A stretch of DNA of 51,058 nt from Caulobacteraceae bacterium (GCA_947475465.1 CANJLK010000022.1:1-51058); one strand, 5' to 3'. Positions 1 through 9,229 are shown, numbered from the stretch's first letter. A program made the numbers and translations. The notes: generated by a model from the letters alone, not told the origin.

Positions 1-663
1 ATCAACCTGCGGGCCTATTTCGTGGCGGCCACCATGGTCATCGCGGTGCCCACGGGCGTGAAGGTGTTCAGCTGGATCTCCACCATGTGGGGCGGCTCCA
101 TCAGCTTCAAGACGCCGATGCTGTGGGCGATGGGCTTCATCTTCCTGTTCACCCTTGGCGGCGTGACGGGCGTGGTCCTGGCCAACGCCGGCATCGACTA
201 CAGCCTGCACGACACCTACTACGTGGTCGCCCACTTCCACTACGTGCTGAGCCTTGGCGCCGTGTTCGCGATCTTCGCCGGCTTCTACTACTGGTTCGAA
301 AAGATGTGGGGCGTGAAGTACCGGGAGTTCCTCGGCGCCACCCACTTCTGGATCACCTTCGTCGGCGTCAACCTGATCTTCTTCCCGCAGCACTTCCTGG
401 GTCTGCAGGGCATGCCGCGCCGCTACATCGACTATCCGGAAGGCTTCGCCTACTGGAACAAGGTGTCCTCGATCGGCTACGTCATCACCTTGGTCGGCGT
501 CGGGGTTTTCCTGGTCATGTTGATCGACGCCATCGTCGAGCGCCGCAAGGCCGAGGCCAATCCCTGGGGCGAAGGCGCCACCACGCTGGAGTGGACGCTG
601 CCCTCGCCGCCGCCCTTCCACCAGTTCAACGAACTGCCCGTGGTGGCCCCGGACGTCCACTAG
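1..663 (+). CDS. ctaD: Cytochrome c oxidase subunit I, C-terminal part
   Basis: This is the C-terminal 220 residues of the haem-copper oxidase catalytic subunit of the aa3-type terminal oxidase in the inner membrane; the 5' end lies outside the window. The reading frame is open from base 1. It contains the diagnostic [15 protein letters not shown] segment, whose histidines are the haem a and a3 ligands in this family, followed by further hydrophobic helices and the [15 protein letters not shown] segment. It ends in a soluble tail with a short proline run (PSPPPF). The downstream genes ctaB, ctaG, ctaE and surf1 are all oxidase assembly or structural genes, which confirms an aa3 operon. Confidence 0.97.
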   Translation: MNLRAYFVAATMVIAVPTGVKVFSWISTMWGGSISFKTPMLWAMGFIFLFTLGGVTGVVLANAGIDYSLHDTYYVVAHFHYVLSLGAVFAIFAGFYYWFEKMWGVKYREFLGATHFWITFVGVNLIFFPQHFLGLQGMPRRYIDYPEGFAYWNKVSSIGYVITLVGVGVFLVMLIDAIVERRKAEANPWGEGATTLEWTLPSPPPFHQFNELPVVAPDVH

Positions 664-694
664 GACCAGGGCCCACCCCAACAACCTGAAAGAG

Positions 695-720
695 GGGCGC
701 GGATCATTCGGTCCGCGCCC
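695..720 (+). terminator. GC-rich hairpin between ctaD and ctaB
   Basis: A perfect 9-bp stem (GGGCGCGGA at 695-703, TCCGCGCCC at 712-720) with an 8-base loop lies in the 83-base ctaD-ctaB gap. Only TTCGACC follows, not a T run. It may be a weak terminator, or an mRNA 3'-end stabiliser that raises ctaD expression relative to the assembly genes. Confidence 0.45.
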
Positions 721-746
721 TTCGACCGTCTTAAGAGTATCGTCCG

Positions 747-1718
747 ATGGCCATGTCCCAGGCCCTCCCATCCGCCCGTGCGCCCGCCCGCTGGCAGGAC
801 TTCGTCCAGCTCCTGAAACCGCGCGTCATGTCGCTGGTGGTTTTCACCGGCCTGACGGGCCTGGTCTGCGCGGGCCATCCGATCAATCCGGTGCTGGCCG
901 CCATCGCGATCCTGTGCATCGCCGTCGGCGCCGGGGCTTCGGCCTCGCTGAACATGTGGTACGACGCCGACATCGACGCCAAAATGCGCCGCACCCGCTC
1001 GCGGCCCGTGCCGGCCGGCCGGGTGCAGGGGGCGGACGCCCTGGCGCTCGGCGTGGTGCTGTCGCTGTTCTCGGTCATGCTGATGGGCATGGCGCTGAAC
1101 TGGCTGGCGGCCGGCCTGCTGGCCTTCACCATCATCTTCTACGCGGTGGTCTACACCATCTGGCTCAAGCGCTGGACGGCGCAGAACATCGTCATCGGCG
1201 GGCTCGCCGGCGCGTTGCCGCCGGTGATCGGCTGGGCCGCGGCCACCGGTACCGTCCCGCTCAACGCCTGGCTGCTCTGCGCGATCATCTTCATGTGGAC
1301 CCCGCCGCATTTCTGGGCGCTGAGCCTCTACACTTCCGAGGACTATGAGAAGGCCGGCGTGCCGATGATGCCGCTGGTGGCCGGCGCGGCCTCCACCCGC
1401 CGGCAGATCCTGGTCTACAGCCTGCTCTTCGTCCCGGTCTGCCTCCTGCCCGCCGTCACCGGCCTGGGCGGCGCGCCCTATCTGGCGGTGGCGGCCCTGG
1501 GCGGCGCGATCTTCATCCTCCTGGCCGCGCGCCTGTCGCGCAGCCACGCCGGCGAGTCCCGGGAACAGCGCAACGACGACGGCCTCTATGACGTGCGGGC
1601 CGGCGCGAAGGATGCGCGCAATCTCTTCGCCTTCTCGATCCTCTATCTGACGCTGCTGTTCGCCACCTTGCTGGGCGAACACCTGATGGGCGTCCAGACC
1701 CTGGAGCTCCTGCGATGA
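747..1718 (+). CDS. ctaB: Protohaem IX farnesyltransferase (haem O synthase)
   Basis: A 323-residue UbiA-superfamily integral membrane prenyltransferase. It attaches a farnesyl group to haem B to make haem O, the precursor of haem A for the oxidase encoded alongside. The first Asp-rich motif is seen as NMWYDADIDAKMRRTRSRP (near residue 70), and the helices around it are strongly hydrophobic. The length is normal for the family. The ATG start gives a short, partly basic N-terminus before LLKPRVMSLVVFTG, the typical first helix. Its stop overlaps the start of the next small gene by 4 bases (ATGA), which indicates translational coupling in the cox operon. Confidence 0.96.
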   Translation: MAMSQALPSARAPARWQDFVQLLKPRVMSLVVFTGLTGLVCAGHPINPVLAAIAILCIAVGAGASASLNMWYDADIDAKMRRTRSRPVPAGRVQGADALALGVVLSLFSVMLMGMALNWLAAGLLAFTIIFYAVVYTIWLKRWTAQNIVIGGLAGALPPVIGWAAATGTVPLNAWLLCAIIFMWTPPHFWALSLYTSEDYEKAGVPMMPLVAGAASTRRQILVYSLLFVPVCLLPAVTGLGGAPYLAVAALGGAIFILLAARLSRSHAGESREQRNDDGLYDVRAGAKDARNLFAFSILYLTLLFATLLGEHLMGVQTLELLR

Positions 1719-1867
1719 GCGATCCTTCCCGCGAGACCGACGTCGAACTCAAAGCCCGCCGTGGCCGCAATATCGCCTTGGCCTTGGGGCTGGTCCTGTT
1801 CGTGATCCTGATCTTCGTGGTCACCATCATTCGGCTGGGCGGCAATGTCACAAACAACCCGAGCTAA
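1715..1867 (+). CDS. Small single-span membrane protein of the cox operon
   Basis: A 50-residue reading frame begins with ATG inside the ctaB stop (ATGA overlap) and overlaps the start of ctaG by 23 bases. The product has a charged N-terminus (MSDPSRETDVELKARRGRN), one hydrophobic span of about 20 residues rich in Leu, Val and Ile, and a short tail ending NVTNNPS. Short one-helix proteins occupy this same slot between ctaB and ctaG in many alphaproteobacteria and are sometimes called CoxF; their exact role is not settled. The tight overlaps on both sides, more than the sequence itself, support it being translated. Confidence 0.8.
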   Translation: MSDPSRETDVELKARRGRNIALALGLVLFVILIFVVTIIRLGGNVTNNPS

Positions 1868-2450
1868 GCGGGTCCTCACACCCCTTCAGGAGCGCAACCG
1901 CACGGTCGCCGCCGTCGCCGGAGTGGTGTTCGTCTCGATGATCGGCGCGGCCTATGCCGCGGTGCCGCTCTACAAGGCCTTCTGCCAGGCCACGGGTTAT
2001 GACGGCGCGGTGCGCAAGGCCCAGGTCGCGCCGGACCAGGTGCTCGACAAGACCCTTCTGATCCGCTTCGACGTGAATGTCCGCGACCTGCCCTGGGACT
2101 TCGTCACCGAGCAGAACGACCAGACGATCAAGATCGGCGAGACCAAGGTGGCCCTTTTCAAGGTCACCAACAATTCCGACAAACCGGTCACCGGCCGGGC
2201 GGTGTTCAACGTGGTCCCCGAACAGGCCGGCGCCTATTTCGAGAAGCTCTCCTGCTTCTGCTTCACCGACCAGACCCTGCAGCCGCACCAGACCGTCGAG
2301 ATGCCGGTGCTCTATTTCGTCGATCCCAAGTTCGCCACCGACTTCGAGACCCGCAACAAGAAGGAAGTGACGCTCAGCTACACCTTCTACCCGGCGACGG
2401 ACGTCAAGCAGCCGGCCGTGGCGACGGGCGAAGCCAGGAAGCCGGGCTGA
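1845..2450 (+). CDS. ctaG: Cytochrome c oxidase assembly protein CtaG/Cox11
   Basis: A 201-residue Cox11-family copper chaperone that delivers copper to the CuB site of oxidase subunit I on the periplasmic side. It has a short basic cytoplasmic N-terminus, one membrane helix at about residues 23-43, and a periplasmic immunoglobulin-like domain. The copper-binding CFCF motif is visible in KLSCFCFTDQTL, and a further Cys lies just after the helix (AFCQATGYDG). The start lies inside the preceding small gene, so initiation is probably coupled to its translation. The length and motifs match the family well. Confidence 0.96.
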   Translation: MSQTTRAKRVLTPLQERNRTVAAVAGVVFVSMIGAAYAAVPLYKAFCQATGYDGAVRKAQVAPDQVLDKTLLIRFDVNVRDLPWDFVTEQNDQTIKIGETKVALFKVTNNSDKPVTGRAVFNVVPEQAGAYFEKLSCFCFTDQTLQPHQTVEMPVLYFVDPKFATDFETRNKKEVTLSYTFYPATDVKQPAVATGEARKPG

Positions 2451-2496
2451 GACATCGCGCGTTGCACAACGGCGGCGCCTATCGCCCCCTTTCCCC

Positions 2497-2526
2497 TTGG
2501 CGGACCCGCTTTGGCGGGGCTATAGC
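2497..2526 (+). promoter_or_regulatory. Possible housekeeping promoter for ctaE
   Basis: In the 155-base ctaG-ctaE gap, TTGGCGG (2497-2503) is followed after 15 bases by GCTATAGC (2519-2526). This resembles the Caulobacter sigma-73 consensus (TTGACGS, short spacer, GCTANAWC) as I recall it. A CCCGC-TTTG-GCGGG mini-hairpin lies in the spacer. It is a weak call made by eye. Confidence 0.35.
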
Positions 2527-2605
2527 GTCACGCGAGCTGGCGTCGCGCGGCTGTGAGTCTTTCTTCGGCGCGCGGCGGACGAATTGAGAGGGGTTAGGAC
2601 CTAAG

Positions 2606-3475
2606 ATGGCCGAAGGCGTGAAGCACGACTACCACCTGGTGAACCCGAGCCCGTGGCCGCTGGTGGGTTCCGTCGCCGCGACGGTGATGGCGCTGGGCGG
2701 CGTGATGTGGATGAAGGGCATGTTTGGCCAGCCCGCCCACACCTCGTGGATGTTCTTCGCAGGCCTGGCCGGCGTCCTCTTCACGATGCTCGCCTGGTGG
2801 CGCGACGTGGTCAACGAAGCCAACGCCGGCGATCACACCCCGGTGGTCTCCATCGGCCTGCGCTACGGCATGGTGCTGTTCATCGCCTCGGAGGTGATGT
2901 TCTTCGTCGCCTGGTTCTGGATCTTCTTCGAGATGGCCCTGTTCCATCACCACCGGACGCTGTCGTCCATCGACGAGGTCCGCACCGCCTGGGCCACCTG
3001 GCCGCCGCACGGTGTCGAGACGGTGGCCGCCTGGAACCTGCCGCTGGTCAACACGCTCACCCTGCTGCTTTCCGGCACTACGGTCACCTGGGCCCACCAC
3101 GCCCTGCAGACCGGCGACCGCAAGGGCGCCAAGATCGGCCTGCTGCTGACCATCATCCTCGGCGTGATGTTCACCTCGATCCAGGCCTTCGAGTACGGCC
3201 ACATCCTCGAACACAAGTACTTCTTCTCCGAGGAAGCGGCCAATGCCGGCCTCTATGGCTCGTCGTTCTTCATGGCCACCGGTTTCCACGGCTTCCATGT
3301 GCTGATCGGCACCATCTTCCTGACGGTCTGCCTGATCCGGCTGCTAAGCGGCGGTTTCACCCCGCAGAAGCACTTCGGCTTCGAGGCGGCGGCCTGGTAC
3401 TGGCACTTCGTCGACGTGGTGTGGCTGTTCCTGTTCGCCTTCATCTACGTGATCTTCGGAACCCACGGGGGGTAA
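2606..3475 (+). CDS. ctaE: Cytochrome c oxidase subunit III
   Basis: A 289-residue seven-helix subunit III of the aa3 oxidase, which stabilises subunit I and takes part in proton uptake. The sequence opens [17 protein letters not shown], the standard start of the family. It includes [16 protein letters not shown] with the conserved Glu in helix III, the [11 protein letters not shown] segment, and the terminal [17 protein letters not shown] helix. An AGGA sequence sits a few bases upstream of the ATG. The 155-base gap to ctaG suggests it may have its own promoter, while the genes that follow are tightly packed. Confidence 0.97.
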   Translation: MAEGVKHDYHLVNPSPWPLVGSVAATVMALGGVMWMKGMFGQPAHTSWMFFAGLAGVLFTMLAWWRDVVNEANAGDHTPVVSIGLRYGMVLFIASEVMFFVAWFWIFFEMALFHHHRTLSSIDEVRTAWATWPPHGVETVAAWNLPLVNTLTLLLSGTTVTWAHHALQTGDRKGAKIGLLLTIILGVMFTSIQAFEYGHILEHKYFFSEEAANAGLYGSSFFMATGFHGFHVLIGTIFLTVCLIRLLSGGFTPQKHFGFEAAAWYWHFVDVVWLFLFAFIYVIFGTHGG

Positions 3476-3479
3476 GCGC

Positions 3480-3833
3480 TTGACCAGTCCTCTGCTGTCG
3501 GGGGCGGCCGGGCGCTGCCCCAACTGCGGAGAGGGTCATCTCTTCGAAGGGTTCCTGAAGGTCGCGCCGTCCTGCGAGGCCTGTGGCTACGACCTGGCCA
3601 AGGCCGATTCGGGCGACGGGCCGGCGGTGTTCGTGATCCTCATCGGCGGCTTCCTGGTGGCCTTCGGCGCGCTGTTCACCGAGTTCGTCTTCCATCCGCC
3701 GGTCTGGGTGACCATGATCATCTGGCTGCCGATGACGCTGGTCGTCTGCCTGGGCCTGCTTCGGCCGTTCAAGGGTGTGATGCTGGCCGCCCAGTTCATG
3801 AACAAAGCCTCCGAAGCCCGCCGTGGCGAGTGA
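3480..3833 (+). CDS. DUF983 family zinc-ribbon membrane protein
   Basis: A 117-residue protein with an N-terminal four-cysteine ribbon (CPNCGEG, then CEACGYD about 20 residues on) and two hydrophobic segments in the C-terminal half. This layout is typical of DUF983. Members of the family commonly sit between ctaE and surf1 in alphaproteobacteria, which suggests a role in oxidase biogenesis, but no biochemical function is established as far as I know. The start is TTG, 4 bases after the ctaE stop. Its last codons overlap the start of surf1 by 11 bases. Confidence 0.9.
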   Translation: MTSPLLSGAAGRCPNCGEGHLFEGFLKVAPSCEACGYDLAKADSGDGPAVFVILIGGFLVAFGALFTEFVFHPPVWVTMIIWLPMTLVVCLGLLRPFKGVMLAAQFMNKASEARRGE

Positions 3834-4635
3834 CGGCGGCTTCAACGCCGACTGGGAACCCTCGGTCGAACATGGCCCGGACCGCCCGGTCCGCACCGGA
3901 TTTCCCATCGGCCTGACCATCGCCACCGCCATCGCCATGGCGATCCTCATCGGCCTGGGCGTCTGGCAGCTCCAGCGGCTGAAGTGGAAAGAGACGCTCC
4001 TGGCCCACGTGGCCCAGTTGCAGTCGGCCCGGGCTCAGCCGCTGGAATCCATCCTGGTCGAGCAAGCCCAGGGCCGCGATGTCGATCTGACCCGCGTGTC
4101 GGTGGTCTGCCCGGGACTGGCCGCCAGGCCATTCCTGGAGGTCTTCGATGTGCGCAACGGCGAGGCCGGCCAGCGGCTGATCTCAGTGTGCGAGATCGAA
4201 GCCGGCCCATATCGCTCCATCCTGGTGGACCGCGGCTATGTAGCCGACGCCACGGGGGCCCGGCCTGCCGTCGATCCGCTCGACCGCACGCCGATCGAGG
4301 TGGTGGGTATCCTGCGCAAGCCCGAGCGCGGCAATTTCGTCTCGCCCAAGAACACACCTACCCACTGGTACATCCGCGATGTGGCGGCCATGGCCAGGGT
4401 GCTTGGCGCGCAAAGCCCCGCCCCGGTCTTCCTGTTCGTCGAGAGCCGGACCAACCCGGGGTTCAAGGCGCTGGTCCCGGCGCCCCTGCCGACCGAGATC
4501 CCCAACCGCCACTTCGAATATGCGCTGACCTGGTTCAGCCTTGCCGGGGCCCTGGCCTTTGTCTATGCCGCCACCCTCGTGAGAATTTTCCGCGGAAGTG
4601 GGGGCCGGTTCGGCGAAGAAAATTCGCAGAAATAA
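3823..4635 (+). CDS. SURF1 family oxidase assembly protein
   Basis: A 270-residue SURF1/Shy1-type protein that helps insert haem A into oxidase subunit I. The family has two membrane helices bracketing a periplasmic domain. Here one hydrophobic helix lies at about residues 26-47 and is followed by the typical LGVWQLQRLKWKE segment. The second is near residue 235-255. The family-typical RGNFVSPKNTPTHWYIRD and PNRHFEYALTWFSLA stretches are present. The GTG start overlaps the DUF983 gene, so the two are probably translationally coupled. The length fits the bacterial family. Confidence 0.94.
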   Translation: MASDGGFNADWEPSVEHGPDRPVRTGFPIGLTIATAIAMAILIGLGVWQLQRLKWKETLLAHVAQLQSARAQPLESILVEQAQGRDVDLTRVSVVCPGLAARPFLEVFDVRNGEAGQRLISVCEIEAGPYRSILVDRGYVADATGARPAVDPLDRTPIEVVGILRKPERGNFVSPKNTPTHWYIRDVAAMARVLGAQSPAPVFLFVESRTNPGFKALVPAPLPTEIPNRHFEYALTWFSLAGALAFVYAATLVRIFRGSGGRFGEENSQK

Positions 4636-4641
4636 GTAGCC

Positions 4642-4662
4642 GCGATTTCGATCAGAAATCGC
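4642..4662 (+). terminator. Perfect hairpin between surf1 and thrC
   Basis: GCGATTTC (4642-4649) and GAAATCGC (4655-4662) form a perfect 8-bp stem with a 5-base loop, 7 bases after the surf1 stop. There is no real T run, so it may attenuate or process the cox transcript rather than end it. Confidence 0.4.
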
Positions 4663-4685
4663 TTGGGCGCAGGGTGAAGGGTTAG

Positions 4686-6083
4686 ATGCGGTACGTTTCC
4701 ACGCGCGGTCAGGCCGCGCCGGTCGGCTTCGTGGACGCAGTCCTGGGCGGGCTTGCGCCCGACGGCGGCCTCTATGTGCCCGAGACCTGGCCGCTTTTTT
4801 CGGCGCAGGAGATCGCCGGCTTCGCGAAGCTCTCCTACGCCGAGGTGGCCGCCAAGGTGCTGGGCGCCTTCGCCGGGGACGAGATCGTCCACGAAGACCT
4901 GCTGGCCATGTGCCGCGAGGCCTACGCCACCTTCACCCACAAGACGGTGGTGCCTCTCGTCCAGCTGACGCCGCAGGCCTTCATGGCCGAACTGTTCCAT
5001 GGTCCTAGCCTCGCCTTCAAGGACGTGGCGATGCAGATCCTGGCCCGGCTCTACGACCACATCCTGGGCGCCCAGGATCGCCGGCTGACGATCCTTTGCG
5101 CCACCTCCGGCGACACCGGCGGCGCGGCGGTGGAAGCCTTTCGCGGCCGCAAGACGATCAAGGTCGTGGCGCTCTTTCCCGAGGGCCGCATCTCCGAGGT
5201 GCAGCGCCGCTTCATGACCACGGCGGCCGAGGACAACGTCGCCTGCGTGGCGGTCAAGGGCTCCTTCGACGACTGCCAGGCGATCGTCAAACAGGCTTTC
5301 CAGGACCAGACCCTGCGCCAGGCTGTCGACCTCTCGGGCGTCAATTCCATCAACTTCGCCCGCATCGCGGCCCAGGCGGTCTACTACTTCACCACGGCCG
5401 TGGCGCTGGGCGCGCCCGCGCGGACCGTGAACTTCTGCGTGCCCTCCGGCAATTTCGGCGACGCCTTCGCCGGCTACGTCGCCCGGCGCATGGGCCTGCC
5501 GATCGGCCAGATCGTCGTTGCCACCAACGCCAACGATATCCTGGCCCGCGCCCTGGAGACGGGCCGCTATGCCCGCGGCGTCGTCCAGCCGACGATCTCG
5601 CCGGCCATGGACATCCAGTCAGCCTCCAATTTCGAGCGGCTCTACTTCGAGGCCGTGGAGCGCGAGCCGGTCGAGACCGCGCGCGCCTTCACCGCCTTCG
5701 CCGAGGCCGGGTCCATCGAGATCCCGCCCCAGGCGCTGGCCGAGATGCGCCAGGTCTTCCAGGGCGTGGCCATCGGCGAGGACGAGACGGCGCGGACCAT
5801 CGTGGCCACCCTCAACGAGACCGGCCAGTTGATAGACCCGCACACCGCCGTGGCCGTGGGCGCGCTCCGGCACGTGGCGCTCGAGGGTCCGGTGGTGGTG
5901 CTGTCCACGGCCCACGCCGCCAAGTTCCCGGAGGATGTGGCCCGGATCAGCGGCGCCCAGCCTGCCTTGCCGCGCGGCGTCGCCAGCCTCGGCGACCGGC
6001 CCGAGCGCTTCGATCGCCTGCCGGCCGAGGCCGACACCATCAAGGCCTACGTCCGCGCCTTCGCCGAGGGCCGCAGGTCATAG
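4686..6083 (+). CDS. thrC: Threonine synthase
   Basis: A 465-residue PLP enzyme of the fold-II family that converts O-phosphohomoserine to threonine in the cytoplasm. The N-terminus MRYVSTRGQA and the PLP-lysine motif HGPSLAFKD (Lys112) identify the longer, enterobacterial-type threonine synthase. A phosphate-binding ATSGDTGGAA loop and the C-terminal HTAVAVGAL and STAHAAKFPE segments are also present. AAGGG lies 6 bases upstream of the ATG. It sits between surf1 and an M16 peptidase gene; as I recall, that order is also found in Caulobacter. Confidence 0.97.
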   Translation: MRYVSTRGQAAPVGFVDAVLGGLAPDGGLYVPETWPLFSAQEIAGFAKLSYAEVAAKVLGAFAGDEIVHEDLLAMCREAYATFTHKTVVPLVQLTPQAFMAELFHGPSLAFKDVAMQILARLYDHILGAQDRRLTILCATSGDTGGAAVEAFRGRKTIKVVALFPEGRISEVQRRFMTTAAEDNVACVAVKGSFDDCQAIVKQAFQDQTLRQAVDLSGVNSINFARIAAQAVYYFTTAVALGAPARTVNFCVPSGNFGDAFAGYVARRMGLPIGQIVVATNANDILARALETGRYARGVVQPTISPAMDIQSASNFERLYFEAVEREPVETARAFTAFAEAGSIEIPPQALAEMRQVFQGVAIGEDETARTIVATLNETGQLIDPHTAVAVGALRHVALEGPVVVLSTAHAAKFPEDVARISGAQPALPRGVASLGDRPERFDRLPAEADTIKAYVRAFAEGRRS

Positions 6084-6115
6084 CCGTTCCCGCCCAGACC
6101 CCCCCGACGCCACGG

Positions 6116-7372
6116 GTGCACATCCTGGCCAACGGGGTCCGCGTGGTGTGCGATCCGATGCCTGGTCTTCAGACCGTCGCCCTGTCGGTCGTGGCCGGCC
6201 GCGGCGCGCGGTCGGAGGACGAGGCCCGGTCCGGCTGGTCGCACCTCCTCGAACACATGGTTTTCAAGGGCGCCGGCGGGCGCAGCGCGCGCGAGATCGT
6301 CGAGGTCATCGAGGGCGAGGGCGGCAATATCAACGCCGCCACCGGCTATGAGCGCACCAGCTTCCAGATCCGCGCTCTGGCGGGGGGGCTCGACCTGGGC
6401 TCGGCGGTCCTGGCCGACTTGGTGCAGCGCCCGACGCTGGATCCCCATGATCTGGAACGCGAGAAGCAGGTGGTGGGCCAGGAGATCGCCGAGGCCGCCG
6501 ACGCCCCCGACGACCTGGTCTTCGAGATGGCCCAGACCGCGGCTTTCGAGGGTCATGCCCTCGGCCGCCCGATCCTGGGCACGCCCGACAGCATCGCGAC
6601 GGCAACGCCCGAGACGCTCGGCGCCTGGCGGGCCGGACTCTACGGCCCCTCCAGCCTGGTGGTGGCCGCCGCCGGCTGCGTTGACGAGGACGACCTTCTG
6701 CGCCTGGCCGAACGGGATTTCGCCGGCGCCCGGGATACCGGCGCCGAGTCGACCGAGCGTGCGCCGGCCCGCTTCACCGGCGGCGTCCGCACGACGGCCA
6801 AGGCCCTGGAACAGGCCAGCGTGGTCCTGCTGCTGCCCGCCGTGGGCGTGCGCGATCCGGACTATTTCGCCCTTCGCCTGCTGGCCGAGATCCTGGGGGG
6901 CGGCATGGCTTCGCGGCTCTTCCAGGAAGCCCGCGAGAAGCGCGGCCTGGCCTATGCCATCGACGCCTATTCTGAGACCTACGCCGACGCCGGAACCCTG
7001 GGCGTCTTTGCCGGCTGCGCGGCCAAGGACGCCGCCGAACTGGTCAAGGTGGCGGCCGGCGAGATCGCCGCCATGACCACGCCGGTGGGCGAGCCGGAAC
7101 TGGCCCGCGCCAAGGCTCAGCTGAAGGGCTCGATGTTCATGGGCCGCGAAGGAGCGCTCGCCCGCGCCGAACAGGCCGCCGGCCAGGTGCTGCTGTTCGG
7201 CAAGACCCTCGACCCGCTCGCCGTCGCCGCCGAAGTCGATGCGGTGACCCCCGCCGATCTCGCCCGCCTGACCGGGCGTATTCTCAGCCAGCGCCGCGCC
7301 GTCGTCGCCGTCCTTGGCCCCAAGTCCGCCCTCAAGGCCGCCCCCGCGTTCGAGAAGGCGCTGTTCGGCTAG
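6116..7372 (+). CDS. M16 family zinc peptidase (processing-peptidase-like)
   Basis: An inverzincin-type metallopeptidase of about 418 residues, homologous to the mitochondrial processing peptidase beta subunit. The zinc site HxxEH is visible as HLLEH (His43, Glu46, His47 from this start), with the distal glutamate in the VGQEIAEA segment about 76 residues later. A glycine-rich LGGGMASRLFQE motif of the C-terminal half is also present. The frame runs open upstream into thrC, so the start is uncertain. I chose GTG 6116 because homologous proteins begin close to the HILANGVRVVCD segment. No clear ribosome site is visible. The last 4 bases overlap the convergent esterase gene. Confidence 0.9.
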   Translation: MHILANGVRVVCDPMPGLQTVALSVVAGRGARSEDEARSGWSHLLEHMVFKGAGGRSAREIVEVIEGEGGNINAATGYERTSFQIRALAGGLDLGSAVLADLVQRPTLDPHDLEREKQVVGQEIAEAADAPDDLVFEMAQTAAFEGHALGRPILGTPDSIATATPETLGAWRAGLYGPSSLVVAAAGCVDEDDLLRLAERDFAGARDTGAESTERAPARFTGGVRTTAKALEQASVVLLLPAVGVRDPDYFALRLLAEILGGGMASRLFQEAREKRGLAYAIDAYSETYADAGTLGVFAGCAAKDAAELVKVAAGEIAAMTTPVGEPELARAKAQLKGSMFMGREGALARAEQAAGQVLLFGKTLDPLAVAAEVDAVTPADLARLTGRILSQRRAVVAVLGPKSALKAAPAFEKALFG

Positions 7373-8481
7373 CCTAGAAAGCCGATGCCCCTAAGGGCCT
7401 TGCCGATGGCGTTGTGCAGGCCTTCCGGCAGATGTCCGGACAGGGTCGACATGACCTGTTCACCGATCGGGTGGGCGCTGGGCGGCGGGGCGTGCGCGCC
7501 TTCGCCGGGCTCGGCCCGGGCCGGGGGCGGGCCGGCGGGGACCAGACCCCAGAACCGGGCGATCTCCAGGGTCGAGGAGATCCCGGTCTCCAGCATGAAG
7601 GGCGCGACCGATCCCAGCCCCTCGTCGCCAAGCGTCGAAAGCGGCGAGCCATGGCCCATGGCCGGCAATAGGTTGAGCTCCATGGCGGCGGTCCCGTCCG
7701 GCCCGCGCCAGGTCGAGCGGCTGCGGCCGAACAGCAGTTCGGTCTGGTCCGGCTCCGCCGCCAGGCCATGGGCGCGGGTCCACTGGCCGGCGATCAGGGC
7801 GGCGTTGCCCGCATTGACCACTACGTCTGCGCCGCCCTGCCAGATGGCCAGGCGCGGCGTTCGCCGGCTGGCGGGCGCCGCGGCTTTCAGGACCTGCGCC
7901 AGCTCGTCCGCGTCGCGCTTGAACCGGCCCCCCATGGCCGCCAGTCCCTCGGGGACGGATTTCGCCGCGCCATAGGCCACCCCGGCGATCACCGCGCCGC
8001 CGGCGAAGGTCTCGGGATAGGCCGCCAGCATCGTGGCCGTCATCGCCCCGCCCGCCGAGAGGCCCGTCACGAAAATCCGCGCCGGGTCGAGCCCGTGGGC
8101 GCTCACGGCCGCGGCGATCATGGCGTGGATCGAGGCGGCTTCGCCGGCGTCGCGGGCCGTGTCCTTCGGATTGAACCAGTTGAAGCAGAGGTTGGGATTG
8201 TTGCCCGCCGACTGTTCGGGCGCCAGCACCGCGAATCCGGCGCGGTCGGCCAGGGCCAGCCAGCCGCTGGCGGCGGCGAAGGCCTCGGCCCTCTGGGTGC
8301 ACCCGTGCAAAGCGACCACCAGCGGCGCCCCGGCCGGCAGGCCCTGCGGCGCGTAGCTCAGCATCCGCAGCTTGCCGGGGTTGTCGCCGAAGTCCCGGGT
8401 CTCGGCCATGACGCCCACCGGCGGGGCCGGCCGCCGCCGGTTCGCCGCGAGCTTCTCGGTGGTCTCTTTCAGGCCGGCCAT
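7369..8481 (-). CDS. PHB depolymerase-type esterase (LpqC/PhaZ-like)
   Basis: A 370-residue alpha/beta-hydrolase of the extracellular PHB-depolymerase or feruloyl-esterase-like family. The oxyanion segment VVALHGCTQ, the conserved NNPNLCFNWFNP stretch and the nucleophile box GLSAGGAMT (Ser142) are seen, and a catalytic His is likely in GHGSPL. No convincing signal peptide is visible, although many relatives are exported, so the protein may be intracellular. The ATG at 8481 is preceded by AAAAGGACT, a good ribosome site; longer upstream reading frames are not needed. The substrate (PHB oligomers or another ester) cannot be told from the sequence. Confidence 0.88.
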   Translation of the reverse strand: MAGLKETTEKLAANRRRPAPPVGVMAETRDFGDNPGKLRMLSYAPQGLPAGAPLVVALHGCTQRAEAFAAASGWLALADRAGFAVLAPEQSAGNNPNLCFNWFNPKDTARDAGEAASIHAMIAAAVSAHGLDPARIFVTGLSAGGAMTATMLAAYPETFAGGAVIAGVAYGAAKSVPEGLAAMGGRFKRDADELAQVLKAAAPASRRTPRLAIWQGGADVVVNAGNAALIAGQWTRAHGLAAEPDQTELLFGRSRSTWRGPDGTAAMELNLLPAMGHGSPLSTLGDEGLGSVAPFMLETGISSTLEIARFWGLVPAGPPPARAEPGEGAHAPPPSAHPIGEQVMSTLSGHLPEGLHNAIGKALRGIGFLG

Positions 8482-8617
8482 GGTGAGTCCTTTTGGGGTG
8501 GCCCATTGAGCGGCAAGGCGGGCGATGTTGCAATGCGGCGAGGCCTGTATGGCAAGGCCCCGAGGCCGATGATTTCCCACCCCTTGGCTCAGGCCCCGAT
8601 ATCGGCGAGGCTGCGTC

Positions 8618-9229
8618 ATGGCCCTGCTGGACTGGATCGCGCCGGAAAGCGGACTTCGCGTCGAGGGCGAGGGCCTGAGCCTGCGTCCGCCGCGCACCAC
8701 CGACTATGGCGAATGGCGCGAACTGCGCGCGCTCAGCCGCCCCTTCCTGCAGCCGTGGGAGCCCACCTGGCCGGCCGACGACCTCAGCCGGGCCGCCTTC
8801 CGCCGGCGGCTGATCGCCTACGCCCGCGACCGCGAGGCCGGCGCCGCCTATCCCTTCTTCGTGTTCCGCAATTCCGACGACACCCTGACCGGCGGCATCA
8901 CCCTTTCCAACGTCCGCCGGGGCGTCGCCCAGATGGGGTCCATCGGCTACTGGTGCGGCCGCCCCTTCGCGCGCCAGGGCCTGACGCTCGCCGCCGTCCG
9001 GGCGATCGGCGACTTCGCCTTTCGCACCCTTGGCCTCCATCGGCTGGAGGCGGCCTGCATTCCCGACAACCGGCCATCGCGCGAATTACTCGCAAAAGCA
9101 GGCTTCGCCGAGGAGGGATACGCCCAGGCTTATCTCAAAATTAACGGCGTCTGGCGCGATCATGTGCTGTTCGGTCTGATCTCGCCCGCCCCGGGCGCAG
9201 ACGGTCCGGACGAGGGTGTGTCGGTCTGA
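8618..9229 (+). CDS. GNAT acetyltransferase, RimJ-like
   Basis: A 203-residue GCN5-related N-acetyltransferase of the kind that modifies ribosomal protein N-termini (RimJ/RimL group). The family layout is seen: LSLRPPRTTDYGEWREL at the N-terminus, the acetyl-CoA-binding region around GYWCGRPFARQGLTLAA, and the C-terminal HRLEAACIPDN and LLAKAGFAEEGYA segments typical of RimJ. It is divergent from the esterase gene, with 136 bases between them. It lies just upstream of the pdeA-like gene, with a 36-base gap that allows co-transcription. The true substrate is unknown. Confidence 0.9.
   Translation: MALLDWIAPESGLRVEGEGLSLRPPRTTDYGEWRELRALSRPFLQPWEPTWPADDLSRAAFRRRLIAYARDREAGAAYPFFVFRNSDDTLTGGITLSNVRRGVAQMGSIGYWCGRPFARQGLTLAAVRAIGDFAFRTLGLHRLEAACIPDNRPSRELLAKAGFAEEGYAQAYLKINGVWRDHVLFGLISPAPGADGPDEGVSV

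Noticed and set aside
5096..6115. Long open stretch upstream of the M16 peptidase in the same frame, overlapping thrC
   Set aside because: The translation is Arg/Gly/Pro-rich low-complexity sequence typical of a wrong frame in GC-rich DNA, and thrC occupies the region in another frame. Only the part from about 6116 matches the peptidase family.
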